A DNA stretch of 64,000 nt from CAITSH01 sp945892985. GTDB taxonomy: Bacteria; Pseudomonadota; Gammaproteobacteria; Burkholderiales; SG8-39. Positions 25,181-33,041 of this stretch are shown piece by piece; the stretch's first letter is position 1; each line of letters begins with the position of its first letter. The notes under the pieces were generated by a model. It was not told the origin of the DNA, searched no databases, and saw only the letters and a list, made by a program, of their open reading frames with translations. The DNA lies in NCBI GenBank assembly GCA_945892985.1, contig CAMDDU010000006.1, positions 62,001 to 126,000 of the forward strand. The letters run 5' to 3'. The position numbers were made by a program, and so were the translations under genes.

Positions 25181-25990
25181 ATGAACTACCCCGCCTGCCC
25201 CAAGTGCGGCCATGCGCCGCTGCCCGCGAACCAGGCGGCGCCGGCGGCCTGCCCGGCCTGCGGGTTGATACTGGCGAAGTTCAACGCCGTGCCGCAACCG
25301 GCTTCCAGACCACGCAGCGCTGGTTCCATCGCCACAACAACCGGCGCCAATGAACCCGCCGTCACGGACCGCATCAGCGCCCTGCTGTTTCACGTGCCCG
25401 ATGAAGTATCAAAGACGAACTGGATGGGCCGCATCGCCGCCCTCGCGGTGTTCGCACTGTGGACGCTGTGGATCTGGCGCGACACCGACATCCCCGACGG
25501 GGAAATCGGCAGCAGCTTTTTGCATATGGTCTTGCTGCCCTTTCACGAAGCCGGCCATTACGCCATCTTCCGCTGGTTCGGCGAATTCATCATGATCCTA
25601 GGCGGCACGCTAGCACAGCACCTGATGCCCATCGTGTTGTGCCTGTCGCTGCTGATCAAACGCCGCGACCCCTTCGGCGCCGCGCTGTTTTTTTGGCTGC
25701 TCGGTTTTTCCGTGATCGACATGGGCGTCTATATGTACGACGCCTACGATCCCAAACTGGCGCTCCTTGGCGGCGGCACCGGCGCGGAAAAAGACGGCCA
25801 CGACTGGCAGAATATTTTCGGCGATCTCAACCTGCTGAAAAAATCGCGCGGCATCGGCCTGTTTTTCGGGTTTGTCGGCAAGGCCATGATGCTGGCCGCG
25901 CTTGCCTGGGCGGCGTGGATCATCTGGCTGCAAAAAGCGCGCTTGAGCGACTCGCCGCTGGCCGAAGAAGATACGGTCGATCCGGGCTAG
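25181..25990 (+). CDS. Membrane protein with N-terminal zinc ribbon and an HEAGH motif
   Basis: A 269-residue protein not recognised as a named gene. Residues 6-27 hold a CPKC...CPAC zinc-ribbon-like motif. Hydrophobic segments follow at about 82-100, 112-121, 133-157, 168-186 and 224-242. HEAGH (residues 122-126) sits at the edge of a membrane helix, the HExxH form used by intramembrane M50-type metalloproteases; His147 and the DGHDW segment are possible further ligands. No NPDG-type second M50 motif was found, so protease activity is an open inference. It stands alone between a palindromic repeat and the hicBA remnant. Confidence 0.7.
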   Translation: MNYPACPKCGHAPLPANQAAPAACPACGLILAKFNAVPQPASRPRSAGSIATTTGANEPAVTDRISALLFHVPDEVSKTNWMGRIAALAVFALWTLWIWRDTDIPDGEIGSSFLHMVLLPFHEAGHYAIFRWFGEFIMILGGTLAQHLMPIVLCLSLLIKRRDPFGAALFFWLLGFSVIDMGVYMYDAYDPKLALLGGGTGAEKDGHDWQNIFGDLNLLKKSRGIGLFFGFVGKAMMLAALAWAAWIIWLQKARLSDSPLAEEDTVDPG

Positions 25991-26030
25991 TTCAAACACC
26001 CGCATCACCGCAGCTTCAGGCTTGGTATCG

Positions 26031-26063
26031 GCTGAAAACCCGCGTCAAACAAGGCTTTCCAGC
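26031..26063. repeat. 33-bp palindrome-ended element, copy 1
   Basis: Starts GCTGAAAACCCGCG and ends CAAGGCTTTCCAGC. It shares length and most positions with reverse-strand copies at 26668-26700 and 45955-45987. Confidence 0.6.
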
Positions 26064-26101
26064 CGATTAATGCCGGCGGGTACGATTTCCACCGAACCTG
26101 G

Positions 26102-26329
26102 CTACTGCCTTGTCAGGAATGCTTCCGGCTCGATGCCCGCTTGCTTAAGAATTGCGCGCAGCGTGCCTTCGGGCATGTCACCCGGGTGATTCGGTATGGT
26201 GGTGTAACGATCGGCCGCAGGGTTGAACCAGATTTCATGGCTGCCGGCCGCCTAGCGGTGAAATTGCAGGCCAAGTTCCTTGAGGCGTTTTACGATCTCA
26301 CGGTAGCTAAAACCCGCGAGCCGCCCCAT
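26102..26329 (-). pseudogene. hicA: HicA-type toxin gene broken by an in-frame amber codon
   Basis: Translates as MGRLAGFSYREIVKRLKELGLQ..., then a TAG at codon 26 (26252-26254), then in the same frame GSHEIWFNP, TTIPNHPGDMPEGTLRAILKQAGI and a TAG at 26102. Every hallmark of the HicA mRNA-interferase fold is kept: the N-terminal helix, GSHEIW with the catalytic His, and PEGTLRAILKQAGI. The only lesion is one stop where family members usually carry a Gln or Lys. Its ATG overlaps the hicB stop (TGATG). The toxin is therefore presumably inactive, unless the codon is read through. Confidence 0.85.
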
Positions 26330-26556
26330 CAGGTCGCCACGACCAGTTGATAGTCGAACGATTCGCGTGCCGGCGCCAGGCCGGATGCCGCCGGACCGGA
26401 ACGCGCTTCGATCAGCTTTTTAGCCACATCGCGCGCAATCTCGAGGGTCTCCTGGATGGTTCGGCCCTGAGCAATGAGGCCTTGTACGTCGTCGCTAGTG
26501 GCGAGATAAACGCCCTCGGGCAGTTTTTCGATATGCAATTGAACCATGTGTTCCAT
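26329..26556 (-). CDS. hicB: HicB-family antitoxin
   Basis: A small 75-residue antitoxin-like protein, MEHMVQLHIEKLPEGVYLATSDDVQGLIAQGRTIQETLE..., with the degraded-RNase-H-like HicB fold. No DNA-binding C-terminal domain is evident, as in short HicB forms. The ATG at 26556 has AAGAGG about ten bases upstream; the longer open frame to 26757 is not supported. It comes first in the pair, overlapping the hicA remnant. With hicA interrupted, this looks like an antitoxin left behind in a decaying module. Confidence 0.82.
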   Translation of the reverse strand: MEHMVQLHIEKLPEGVYLATSDDVQGLIAQGRTIQETLEIARDVAKKLIEARSGPAASGLAPARESFDYQLVVAT

Positions 26557-26667
26557 GCGCTTGCACCTCTTGGCGAGAAACCGGTTGCTGATTATATCCT
26601 CAGGGACAGACCGCGGTTGCGATCCCATCCACCTACAATACCAACTCATATTTTCCACCGAAAACCA

Positions 26668-26700
26668 GCTGGAAACCCTTGCAGGGCGCGATTTTCCAGC
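26668..26700. repeat. 33-bp palindrome-ended element, copy 2
   Basis: GCTGGAAA (26668-26675) pairs with TTTCCAGC (26693-26700) around a 17-base core starting CCCTTG. The core matches copies at 45955-45987 and, reversed, 26031-26063. Located between hicB and pncC. Confidence 0.65.
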
Positions 26701-26717
26701 CATTCCCCTCCGGGCAA

Positions 26718-27209
26718 TCAGCGCTCCAGCCGCTCCAGCACACCCTGCAGCGCGCAAATCACCGACTGGCGGCGCACGCTTTCGCGGTCACCGCTGAAGT
26801 TGCGGGTGATGACAAGCGGTGCGCCGCCCTCACCCGCCCAGCCAAAGCAGACCATGCCTACGGGCTTCTCTACGCTGCCGCCACCCGGACCGGCGACGCC
26901 GGTAATCGACAAGGCGAATTGTGCGTGGCTGTGCGCCAGCGCGCCGGCCGCCATCTCGCCCGCGGTCTGTTCGCTCACCGCGCCAAACGCCTCCAGCGTC
27001 GCGGCGGAAACGCCGAGCATTTCCATTTTGGCATCGTTCGAATAGGTCACAAAGCCGCGGTCAAACCATTCTGAACTGCCGGCGATGGCGGTGACCGCCC
27101 CGGCCACCCAGCCACCGGTGCACGACTCGGCGGTGGCAAGCCGCAGGCCGCGCGCTTTCAGGCGGGCACCGACGATGGTGGCGAGGATAGTAAGGGTTTC
27201 ATGCGGCAT
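26718..27209 (-). CDS. pncC: Nicotinamide-nucleotide amidase (CinA C-terminal domain protein)
   Basis: Deamidates nicotinamide mononucleotide to nicotinate mononucleotide in NAD recycling. It has 163 residues, the length of a stand-alone CinA C-terminal domain. Motifs: LATAESCTGGWVAGAVTAIAGSSEWFDRGFVTYSNDAK with the catalytic Ser, FALSITGVAGPGGGS and KPVGMVCFGWA. It overlaps pgpA by 11 bases (27199-27209) and ends the conserved rib-nus-thiL-pgpA block. Confidence 0.93.
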   Translation of the reverse strand: MPHETLTILATIVGARLKARGLRLATAESCTGGWVAGAVTAIAGSSEWFDRGFVTYSNDAKMEMLGVSAATLEAFGAVSEQTAGEMAAGALAHSHAQFALSITGVAGPGGGSVEKPVGMVCFGWAGEGGAPLVITRNFSGDRESVRRQSVICALQGVLERLER

Positions 27210-27726
27210 AGAAAGTGAGTCCCTGTCTGAGCACGGCCAGCAGCAACAGCGTATAGCCGGCCGCCAGCACGTCGTCGAACATTACGCCAAGTCCGCCTTT
27301 CATACTGCGGTCAAATTGCCGGATGGGCGGCGGCTTCACCACATCAAAAAAGCGAAATGCAAAAAACGCCACAGCCTGCCAGGCCCAGCCCTGCGGGGTG
27401 AACATCAGCACCAGCAGGAAAGCGACCACCTCGTCCCAGCACATGCCGTTGTGATCGGACACCCCCAGATGGCGGCCGGTGACATCGCAGGCCCAGACGC
27501 CCAAAGCGAACAACGCGGCTATCACGCCGAACAGCCATAGCGGCGAAAACGGCGCCGAAAACTGCGCCTCCAAGGCCCAATAAATCGGAAAACCGAGCAG
27601 CGTGCCGAAAGTTCCCGCGGCGGGCAGCACGCCTGCGCCAAAACCAAGCGCGATGAAATGCGCCGGATGGGCAAACACAAAGCGCGGCGTGACGCGCACG
27701 ATGCCCCGACCCTTGAGCTCAATCAT
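27199..27726 (-). CDS. pgpA: Phosphatidylglycerophosphatase A
   Basis: Inner-membrane phosphatase that makes phosphatidylglycerol from its phosphate. It has 175 residues. Motifs: GFGAGVLPAAGTFGTLLGFPIYW, DHNGMCWDEVVAFL (metal-binding acids) and FRFFDVVKPPPIRQFDRSMKGGLGVMFDDVLAAGYT. Three or four membrane helices. It follows thiL by 60 bases, an order conserved in betaproteobacteria. Confidence 0.95.
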   Translation of the reverse strand: MIELKGRGIVRVTPRFVFAHPAHFIALGFGAGVLPAAGTFGTLLGFPIYWALEAQFSAPFSPLWLFGVIAALFALGVWACDVTGRHLGVSDHNGMCWDEVVAFLLVLMFTPQGWAWQAVAFFAFRFFDVVKPPPIRQFDRSMKGGLGVMFDDVLAAGYTLLLLAVLRQGLTFYAA

Positions 27727-27786
27727 GCCGCAAGCACCCTGCAGTCATTTCGCAGTCAACACCGAAACGCCGTTCACCGCGGCGTG

Positions 27787-28749
27787 TCATGCGAAGTGGT
27801 CAAAACCAGTGCGCGCAACTGGCATCGGCTTGCCCGCGCTGTCTCGCAGGCTCAGACGTCCGGCCTCACCCGCCACGATCATGCCGATGCGCGTTAGGCG
27901 CAGGTCGAGGTCATTGCCAATGGCCTCTATCTCGCTGCGATGAAAGGGCGGGGCGGTAAAAGCAAGCTCGTAATCGTCGCCGCCCGCGAGCAGGCAATCG
28001 GCGCCAAGTACGTCATCGGCGCAGGCGGCGATGGCCGCCGACCGAGGCAGGGCATCGTAGTGCAACTCGGCGGCAACGCCCGATTGTTCGAGAATGTGGC
28101 CGATGTCGGCCAGCAGGCCGTCGGAAATATCGATGGCGCTGCGCGCGATGCCGCGCAGCCTGCCGCCCAGGTCGACGCGCGGCTCCGGCGTATGCAGGCG
28201 GGCGAGACAGGATTCAAGCTGCGCTCCCTCAAGCCTCACGCGGCCGGCGAGATGGGCGAGGCCGAGGGCCGCGTCGCCGCTGGACCCGGATACCCAGATA
28301 TCATCACCGGCCTGCGCCCCGTCGCGGCGCAAGGCCAGGCCGGGCGGCAGCTCCCCCATGATGGTAATGCTGATGCACAGCGGGCCGCGCGTGGTGTCGC
28401 CGCCAACGAGTTCGACGCCAAAGCGCCCGGCCATGGCAAAAAAACCGCGCGCAAAGGCCGCGACCCAGGCCTCGTCGGCGGCCGGTAGCGCCAGCGCCAG
28501 CGTTGCCCAGCGCGGATCCGCGCCCATGGCGGCCAGATCGGACAGGTTCACCGCCAGCGATTTGGCTCCCAGTTTCTCGGCGTCGGCGCCGGGCAGAAAA
28601 TGCCGGCCTTCAACCAGCATGTCGGTCGACACCGCAAGCAGCATGCCCGGGCGCGGCGGCAGCAAGGCGCAGTCGTCGCCCACGCCCAGCACCGCCGACG
28701 CTGCGGGGCGCTGGAAGTAACGGTGGATCAGCTCAAACTCAGAGGCCAT
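27787..28749 (-). CDS. thiL: Thiamine-monophosphate kinase
   Basis: Phosphorylates thiamine monophosphate to the active diphosphate. The 320-residue protein has the PurM-like fold: FELIHRYF at the N-terminus, GVGDDCALLPP and STDMLVEGRHF metal sites, KSLAVNLSDLAAMGADPRW, VGGDTTRGPLCISITIMG and DISDGLLADIGHILEQS. The C-terminal GGDDYELAFTAPP is typical. It lies between nusB and pgpA on the minus strand. Confidence 0.95.
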   Translation of the reverse strand: MASEFELIHRYFQRPAASAVLGVGDDCALLPPRPGMLLAVSTDMLVEGRHFLPGADAEKLGAKSLAVNLSDLAAMGADPRWATLALALPAADEAWVAAFARGFFAMAGRFGVELVGGDTTRGPLCISITIMGELPPGLALRRDGAQAGDDIWVSGSSGDAALGLAHLAGRVRLEGAQLESCLARLHTPEPRVDLGGRLRGIARSAIDISDGLLADIGHILEQSGVAAELHYDALPRSAAIAACADDVLGADCLLAGGDDYELAFTAPPFHRSEIEAIGNDLDLRLTRIGMIVAGEAGRLSLRDSAGKPMPVARTGFDHFA

Positions 28750-28784
28750 GGTTTATTCCAGACGGGCTCAAGCATTCAACACGA

Positions 28785-29222
28785 TCAGACTTTGGCGCCG
28801 CCCTTTTGCACTTCCTCGGCGCGCAAAGCCGGTGCGAGCTTGTCGAGCACACCGTTGACGTATTTGTGCCCGTCGGTGCCGCCGAAGGACTTGGCCAGCT
28901 CAACCGCCTCGTTGATGATGACGCGATAGGGCACCGCCGGGCAATGGCCAAGCTCATAGGCGCCGAGCAGCAGCACACCGCGTTCCACCGGCGAGAGCTC
29001 GGCCAGGGGCCGGTCAAGCAGCGGCGTGAGCATCACCGTCAGGTCCTCGGCCGCGCCTATGGTGCCCAGCAGCAGCATTTTGAACATCGTGTCATCGGCC
29101 TGGACGAAATCACGCGCCTCGCGCAATTGCTTAACGATGGCCAGCGGGTCGCCGGCGGAAAGCAGCCATTGGTAAAGGCCTTGCAACGCGAATTCGCGCG
29201 CACGGTGGCGTGGCGTCTTCAT
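28785..29222 (-). CDS. nusB: Transcription antitermination protein NusB
   Basis: Binds the boxA RNA with NusE (S10) to prevent early termination of rRNA transcription. It has 145 residues, with RHRAREFALQGLYQWLLS at the start, then LLDRPLAELSPVERGVLLLGAYEL and PYRVIINEAVELAKSFGGTDGHKYVNGVLDKL. The start ATG overlaps the ribH stop by 4 bases (29219-29222), so it is cotranslated with riboflavin genes. Confidence 0.96.
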   Translation of the reverse strand: MKTPRHRAREFALQGLYQWLLSAGDPLAIVKQLREARDFVQADDTMFKMLLLGTIGAAEDLTVMLTPLLDRPLAELSPVERGVLLLGAYELGHCPAVPYRVIINEAVELAKSFGGTDGHKYVNGVLDKLAPALRAEEVQKGGAKV

Positions 29223-29692
29223 TTCCCCAGTCGCTCGATCCGGCGCAGCAGGGTCGTCATCTCGACAGCCGCCTCGGCGCAGTCACGGCCTTTTTGCACG
29301 GTGCGCGCCTGCGCCTGTTCGTCATTTTCAGTCGTGAGGATGCCGTTGGCGATGGGCAGGCCGGTGTCCAGTTGCACCTGGGTGATGCCCGCGCCCGATT
29401 CGTTGGAGACCAGCTCAAAGTGGTATGTCTCGCCGCGAATGACCGCGCCAAGCGCAATCAATGCATCAAACCGGCCGGTGGCGGCGAGGCTTTGCAAGGC
29501 CAACGGCGCTTCGAGCGCGCCGGGCACCTCAGCCACGGTGATGTCGCCAACACCCAGTTCGGCCAGCCGTGCGCTGCACGAGGCGAGCAGCGCATCACCG
29601 ACGGGCTGGTTGAAACGACAGCGCACGATGCCGATGCGCAATCCGGCGCCGGACAGATCCGCTTCAAGCTTGGTGACTGCGCAGGCGCTCAC
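29219..29692 (-). CDS. ribH: 6,7-dimethyl-8-ribityllumazine synthase
   Basis: Joins 3,4-dihydroxybutanone phosphate and the ribitylamino-pyrimidine to lumazine, the next-to-last riboflavin step. The 157-residue form starts at GTG 29692, which overlaps the ribB stop (GTGA); the frame is open upstream but no family N-terminus lies there. Motifs: RIGIVRCRFNQPVGDALL, EVPGALEAPLALQSLA, LIALGAVIRGETYHFELVSNES and TENDEQAQAR. Confidence 0.94.
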   Translation of the reverse strand: MSACAVTKLEADLSGAGLRIGIVRCRFNQPVGDALLASCSARLAELGVGDITVAEVPGALEAPLALQSLAATGRFDALIALGAVIRGETYHFELVSNESGAGITQVQLDTGLPIANGILTTENDEQAQARTVQKGRDCAEAAVEMTTLLRRIERLGK

Positions 29693-30810
29693 TTGCGGTC
29701 CTTTGCGGCGGGCTGCTCGTAACCGGACACCTCCAGCGACCATCCGGCCATGCTGGGCATTTTGCGCGGGCTGGCGAGCAGCTTCATCCTGCCGACCTTG
29801 AGATCGCGCAGTATTTGCGCGCCGATGCCGTAGGTAAGCAAGTCCATTTTTTGCGGCACCGGCTTGCCCGGCGTGGATACCCGCTCAATGAGCTGGCCGG
29901 CGGACTCGGAACAGTTGAGCAACACCATCACACCCGAACCCTCGGCGGCAATGCGCGCCATCGATTCACCCACCGTCCAGGAGTGGTTGCCGGCGCCAAT
30001 GTCGAGCAGGTCGACCAGCGACAGCGGTTCGTGCACGCGCACCAGCGTTTCGGCCTGCGGATCGATCTCGCCCTTGACCAGCGCAAGATGCGGCGCACCG
30101 GAAGCCGCGCCGGTGGCCGAATGCTTTTCAAGATACGCCACCAGGCGGAAGGGGCCATGCGCCGTCTCGATGTTGCGCTCGGTCACGCGCCTGACCAGGC
30201 TCTCGTGCTGGCTGCGGAAGTGAATGAGGTCGGCGATGGTGCCGATCTTGACGCCGTGGATCTTGCCGAACTCGATAAGGTCGGGCAGGCGCGCCATGGT
30301 GCCGTCGTCCTTGAGGACTTCGCAGATCACCGCGGTCGGCGACAAACCGGCAAGACCGGCGAGGTCGCAGCCGGCCTCGGTATGACCTGCGCGCACCAGC
30401 ACCCCGCCGTGTTGCGCCATCAGCGGAAAAATATGCCCCGGTTGCACAATGTCATCGGGCTTGGCACCCGCGGCGACCGCAGCCTGTATGGTGCGCGCGC
30501 GATCCGGTGCGGAAATGCCGGTGGTCACACCAGTCGCCGCCTCGATCGAGACGGTAAAGTTGGTATGCATGGCGGCGCGGTTATCGCGCACCATCAAGGG
30601 CAGGTTGAGCTGGCGGCAGCGCGCCTCGGTGAGCGTCAGGCAAATCAGCCCGCGGCCATGCTTGGCCATGAAATTGACCGCTTCGGGCGTAACAAAATCC
30701 GCCGCCATCAGCAAGTCGCCCTCGTTCTCGCGGTCTTCTTCGTCGACAAGAATGACCATGCGGCCGGCCTTGAGCTCGCCGATTATTTCCTGGGTTGAAC
30801 TGATGGTCAT
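29689..30810 (-). CDS. ribB: 3,4-dihydroxy-2-butanone-4-phosphate synthase with a degenerate GTP cyclohydrolase II domain (RibBX type)
   Basis: Makes the four-carbon unit of riboflavin from ribulose 5-phosphate. It has 373 residues. Residues 1-205 are a complete RibB domain: VDEEDRENEGDLLMAADFVTPEAVNFM, GRGLICLTL, DRARTIQ and GHTEAGCDLAGLAG. The second half follows the RibA fold, but at the zinc site, where RibA has HSECLTGD...CDCG, it reads VRVHEPLSLVDLLDIGAGNHSW, with no cysteines. It is therefore not expected to be a GTP cyclohydrolase II; such RibBX proteins are known. ATG at 30810 fits the family N-terminus MTISSTQEIIGELKAG. Confidence 0.93.
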   Translation of the reverse strand: MTISSTQEIIGELKAGRMVILVDEEDRENEGDLLMAADFVTPEAVNFMAKHGRGLICLTLTEARCRQLNLPLMVRDNRAAMHTNFTVSIEAATGVTTGISAPDRARTIQAAVAAGAKPDDIVQPGHIFPLMAQHGGVLVRAGHTEAGCDLAGLAGLSPTAVICEVLKDDGTMARLPDLIEFGKIHGVKIGTIADLIHFRSQHESLVRRVTERNIETAHGPFRLVAYLEKHSATGAASGAPHLALVKGEIDPQAETLVRVHEPLSLVDLLDIGAGNHSWTVGESMARIAAEGSGVMVLLNCSESAGQLIERVSTPGKPVPQKMDLLTYGIGAQILRDLKVGRMKLLASPRKMPSMAGWSLEVSGYEQPAAKDRK

Positions 30811-31131
30811 GAATGCGCCTGATCTGGTCTGGTATTGCTTCGGGAAGAGGGCAATTTTACGTTGTTTCAGTGTGTTGCGCTCACCCAGGCGCCCACCCAT
30901 AAGCTCACCCGTGCGCGCAAGCTGGCGCGCCATCCGGCCGCACCGCCATGGACGCCCTTCTCCCCCATAGTTGATCCAGATCAACTGCAGCATGGCATAG
31001 CAGTCCATTGTGGCCCACGCACGCCGACCAACCTGGACGCCGCATCAACGGCAAACAATAAGACCCCTTGTCGCCGCCTTCACGCCGGGTGTTGTTGCGC
31101 CATAAAAAATTAAACCCTTGTCCGCGCTGTT
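30811..31131. other. Divergent intergenic region between ribB and the sensor kinase
   Basis: About 321 bases without a credible gene. No FMN riboswitch pattern was recognised upstream of ribB. The notable content is a perfect FNR-type box at 30971-30984. Confidence 0.6.
30971..30984 (+). promoter_or_regulatory. Perfect FNR/ANR-type box in the ribB/sensor-kinase divergent region
   Basis: TTGATCCAGATCAA matches TTGAT-N4-ATCAA exactly. Its centre (30977.5) lies about 29 bases before CATTGT (31006-31011), a possible -10 element, giving the spacing of a class II FNR-activated promoter reading into the sensor kinase. The mirror arrangement toward ribB is also possible. Confidence 0.6.
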
Positions 31132-33033
31132 TTGTCACAGATGCTTCCGCTATGGTCGGGCTTCAAGCTCCCTCTCCTTGCCCGAAAGCATCACATGGTC
31201 TGGACTCCGCGTTTATGGCAATCGATAAAATTCCGCGTTGCCACGTTCACGCTATGCGTTTTTGCCGCCAGCCTCTGGTCCCTGACGCTTTACACCAGTC
31301 ACCTGCTTCGCGCGGACATGGCGCAGTTACTGGGTGAGCAGCAGGCCACGACAGTAAACATCGTCGCCGCGCAGATAAACCAGCAGCTGCGCGTCCGGCA
31401 GCAGGCCTTGGAACTGATTGCCGGTGGGCTTGGCCCCGACTTGCTGGCCAACCCGGCCGCACTGCAGGCCGTGATCGAACAGCGCCTAGCCTTGCAGAGC
31501 TTGTTCAACGCAGGCATCTTCGTCCTCCGGCCAGACGGCACCGCAATCGCCGAGTTTCCGCGCATCGGCCGCATCGGCCTCAATTACATCGACAGCGATC
31601 ACGTCGCCTCCGCCCTGAAAGAGGGCAAAGCGACGGTCGGAAAACTAGTCATAGGCAAGCGCCTGACCTCTCCGTCCTTCGCCATCACCGCCCCCATCCA
31701 CGATGCCCGCGGCGAGGTAATCGGCGCGCTGAGCGGCGCGACCAATTTGGACGAACCCAACTTCCTCGAGTTGCTCGAGACAAGCCGCTACGGTCAAGCC
31801 GGCGGCTACCTGTTGCTTGATACCGGACACAAATTGTTTGTGCTGACGACAAAAAAAAACGAGCAAATCAGGATGCAGCCGCTTCCGGCGCCCGGGACAA
31901 ACACGGTGCTGGACAGGCGCATGGAAGGCTTCGACGGGCCGGCCATCAACCTGGCCTCCAATGGCATGGAGGTGCTCACATCGGCCGGCCGTGTCCCCGC
32001 CGCAGGCTGGCTTGTCATTGCCACCCTGCCCACCAGCGAGGCCTTTGCCCCGGCCCGCCAGATGCAGTTACACATGTTGCTGGCCGCGGCAATCCTGACC
32101 GTGTTGGCGAGCGGCCTGACCTGGTGGATTTTGAGCCGTGAGCTCGCACCGGTGTTTGCGGCGATTAAAACGCTGGCCGGGCTCGCAGAAACGGCAAAGA
32201 GCACGCCAAGCCTGCCGGTCACCAGACACGACGAAGTGGGCGTACTCATTCGTGCGTTCAATCATTTGATAGAGAAACTTGAGGTGCGGAATCTCGTAAT
32301 TGAAGATCTTGGCACCCACCTGGAGGAGCGGATCGCCACGCGCACGAGGGAACTGGCCGCGGCCAACAAGGAACTCGAGGAACTTGTCTACACGGTCGCG
32401 CATGACCTGCGCTCGCCCCTGCACGGCATCGCCGGCTATGCACACATCCTGAACGAGGATTACGCGCCCCAACTGGATCAGACCGGCGGCGACATGCTGC
32501 TCAACATCAAAAATTTGGCGCTGAAAATGGGCCAGCTGATTACCGACACGCTCAAGCTCTCAAAATCTTCAAACGCGAAAATAAATACGCAGCAGATTGA
32601 TATTGCAGCGCTTGGCCGCCAGGCGGCCGCCCAGCACATGGCGGCAGAACCCAAGCGCAACGTCCGCTTCGACTCGCCCGCGTTACTGCCAGCGCGCGGC
32701 GATCCAAGGCTGCTCACGGCCGTGCTGGAGAACTTGATCGACAACGCGTGGAAATTCACCGGCAAGCATGCCAGCGCACACGTTGAACTGGGCGTGATCG
32801 AAAAAAACGGCGAGCGGATTTATTTCGTTCGCGACAACGGCGCCGGCTTTGACAGCGCAAGCGCGAGCAAGCTCTTCACCCCATTCCACCGCCTGCAACG
32901 GGACAGCGACTTTCCGGGCAACGGCATCGGCCTCGCCACGGTGCGGCGCATCATCGCCCGCCACGGCGGCCGCACCTGGGCGGAGGGCGCCGTGGAAAAG
33001 GGCGCCACATTTTATTTCACGCTGGCCGACTGA
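31132..33033 (+). CDS. Membrane sensor histidine kinase with a periplasmic Cache-like domain
   Basis: Two-component kinase of up to 633 residues. Order: membrane helix at about 35-57, periplasmic dCache-like sensor at 58-300, second helix at about 313-333, HAMP at 335-385, a coiled-coil linker, dimerisation helix with phospho-acceptor His424 (YTVAHDLRSPLHGIAGYA), then the ATPase domain with N-box ENLIDNAWKF, G1 DNGAGFD and G2 GNGIGLATV. Start uncertain: TTG at 31132, or ATG at 31195 removing 21 residues. It is followed after eight bases by a single-domain response regulator, and a perfect FNR-type box lies upstream, so expression may rise at low oxygen. Confidence 0.88.
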   Translation: MSQMLPLWSGFKLPLLARKHHMVWTPRLWQSIKFRVATFTLCVFAASLWSLTLYTSHLLRADMAQLLGEQQATTVNIVAAQINQQLRVRQQALELIAGGLGPDLLANPAALQAVIEQRLALQSLFNAGIFVLRPDGTAIAEFPRIGRIGLNYIDSDHVASALKEGKATVGKLVIGKRLTSPSFAITAPIHDARGEVIGALSGATNLDEPNFLELLETSRYGQAGGYLLLDTGHKLFVLTTKKNEQIRMQPLPAPGTNTVLDRRMEGFDGPAINLASNGMEVLTSAGRVPAAGWLVIATLPTSEAFAPARQMQLHMLLAAAILTVLASGLTWWILSRELAPVFAAIKTLAGLAETAKSTPSLPVTRHDEVGVLIRAFNHLIEKLEVRNLVIEDLGTHLEERIATRTRELAAANKELEELVYTVAHDLRSPLHGIAGYAHILNEDYAPQLDQTGGDMLLNIKNLALKMGQLITDTLKLSKSSNAKINTQQIDIAALGRQAAAQHMAAEPKRNVRFDSPALLPARGDPRLLTAVLENLIDNAWKFTGKHASAHVELGVIEKNGERIYFVRDNGAGFDSASASKLFTPFHRLQRDSDFPGNGIGLATVRRIIARHGGRTWAEGAVEKGATFYFTLAD

Positions 33034-33041
33034 GAGCATCA

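Noticed and set aside
30811..31131. FMN riboswitch upstream of ribB
   Set aside because: The conserved RFN-element segments were looked for on the minus strand of this leader and not found; only the FNR-type box stands out.
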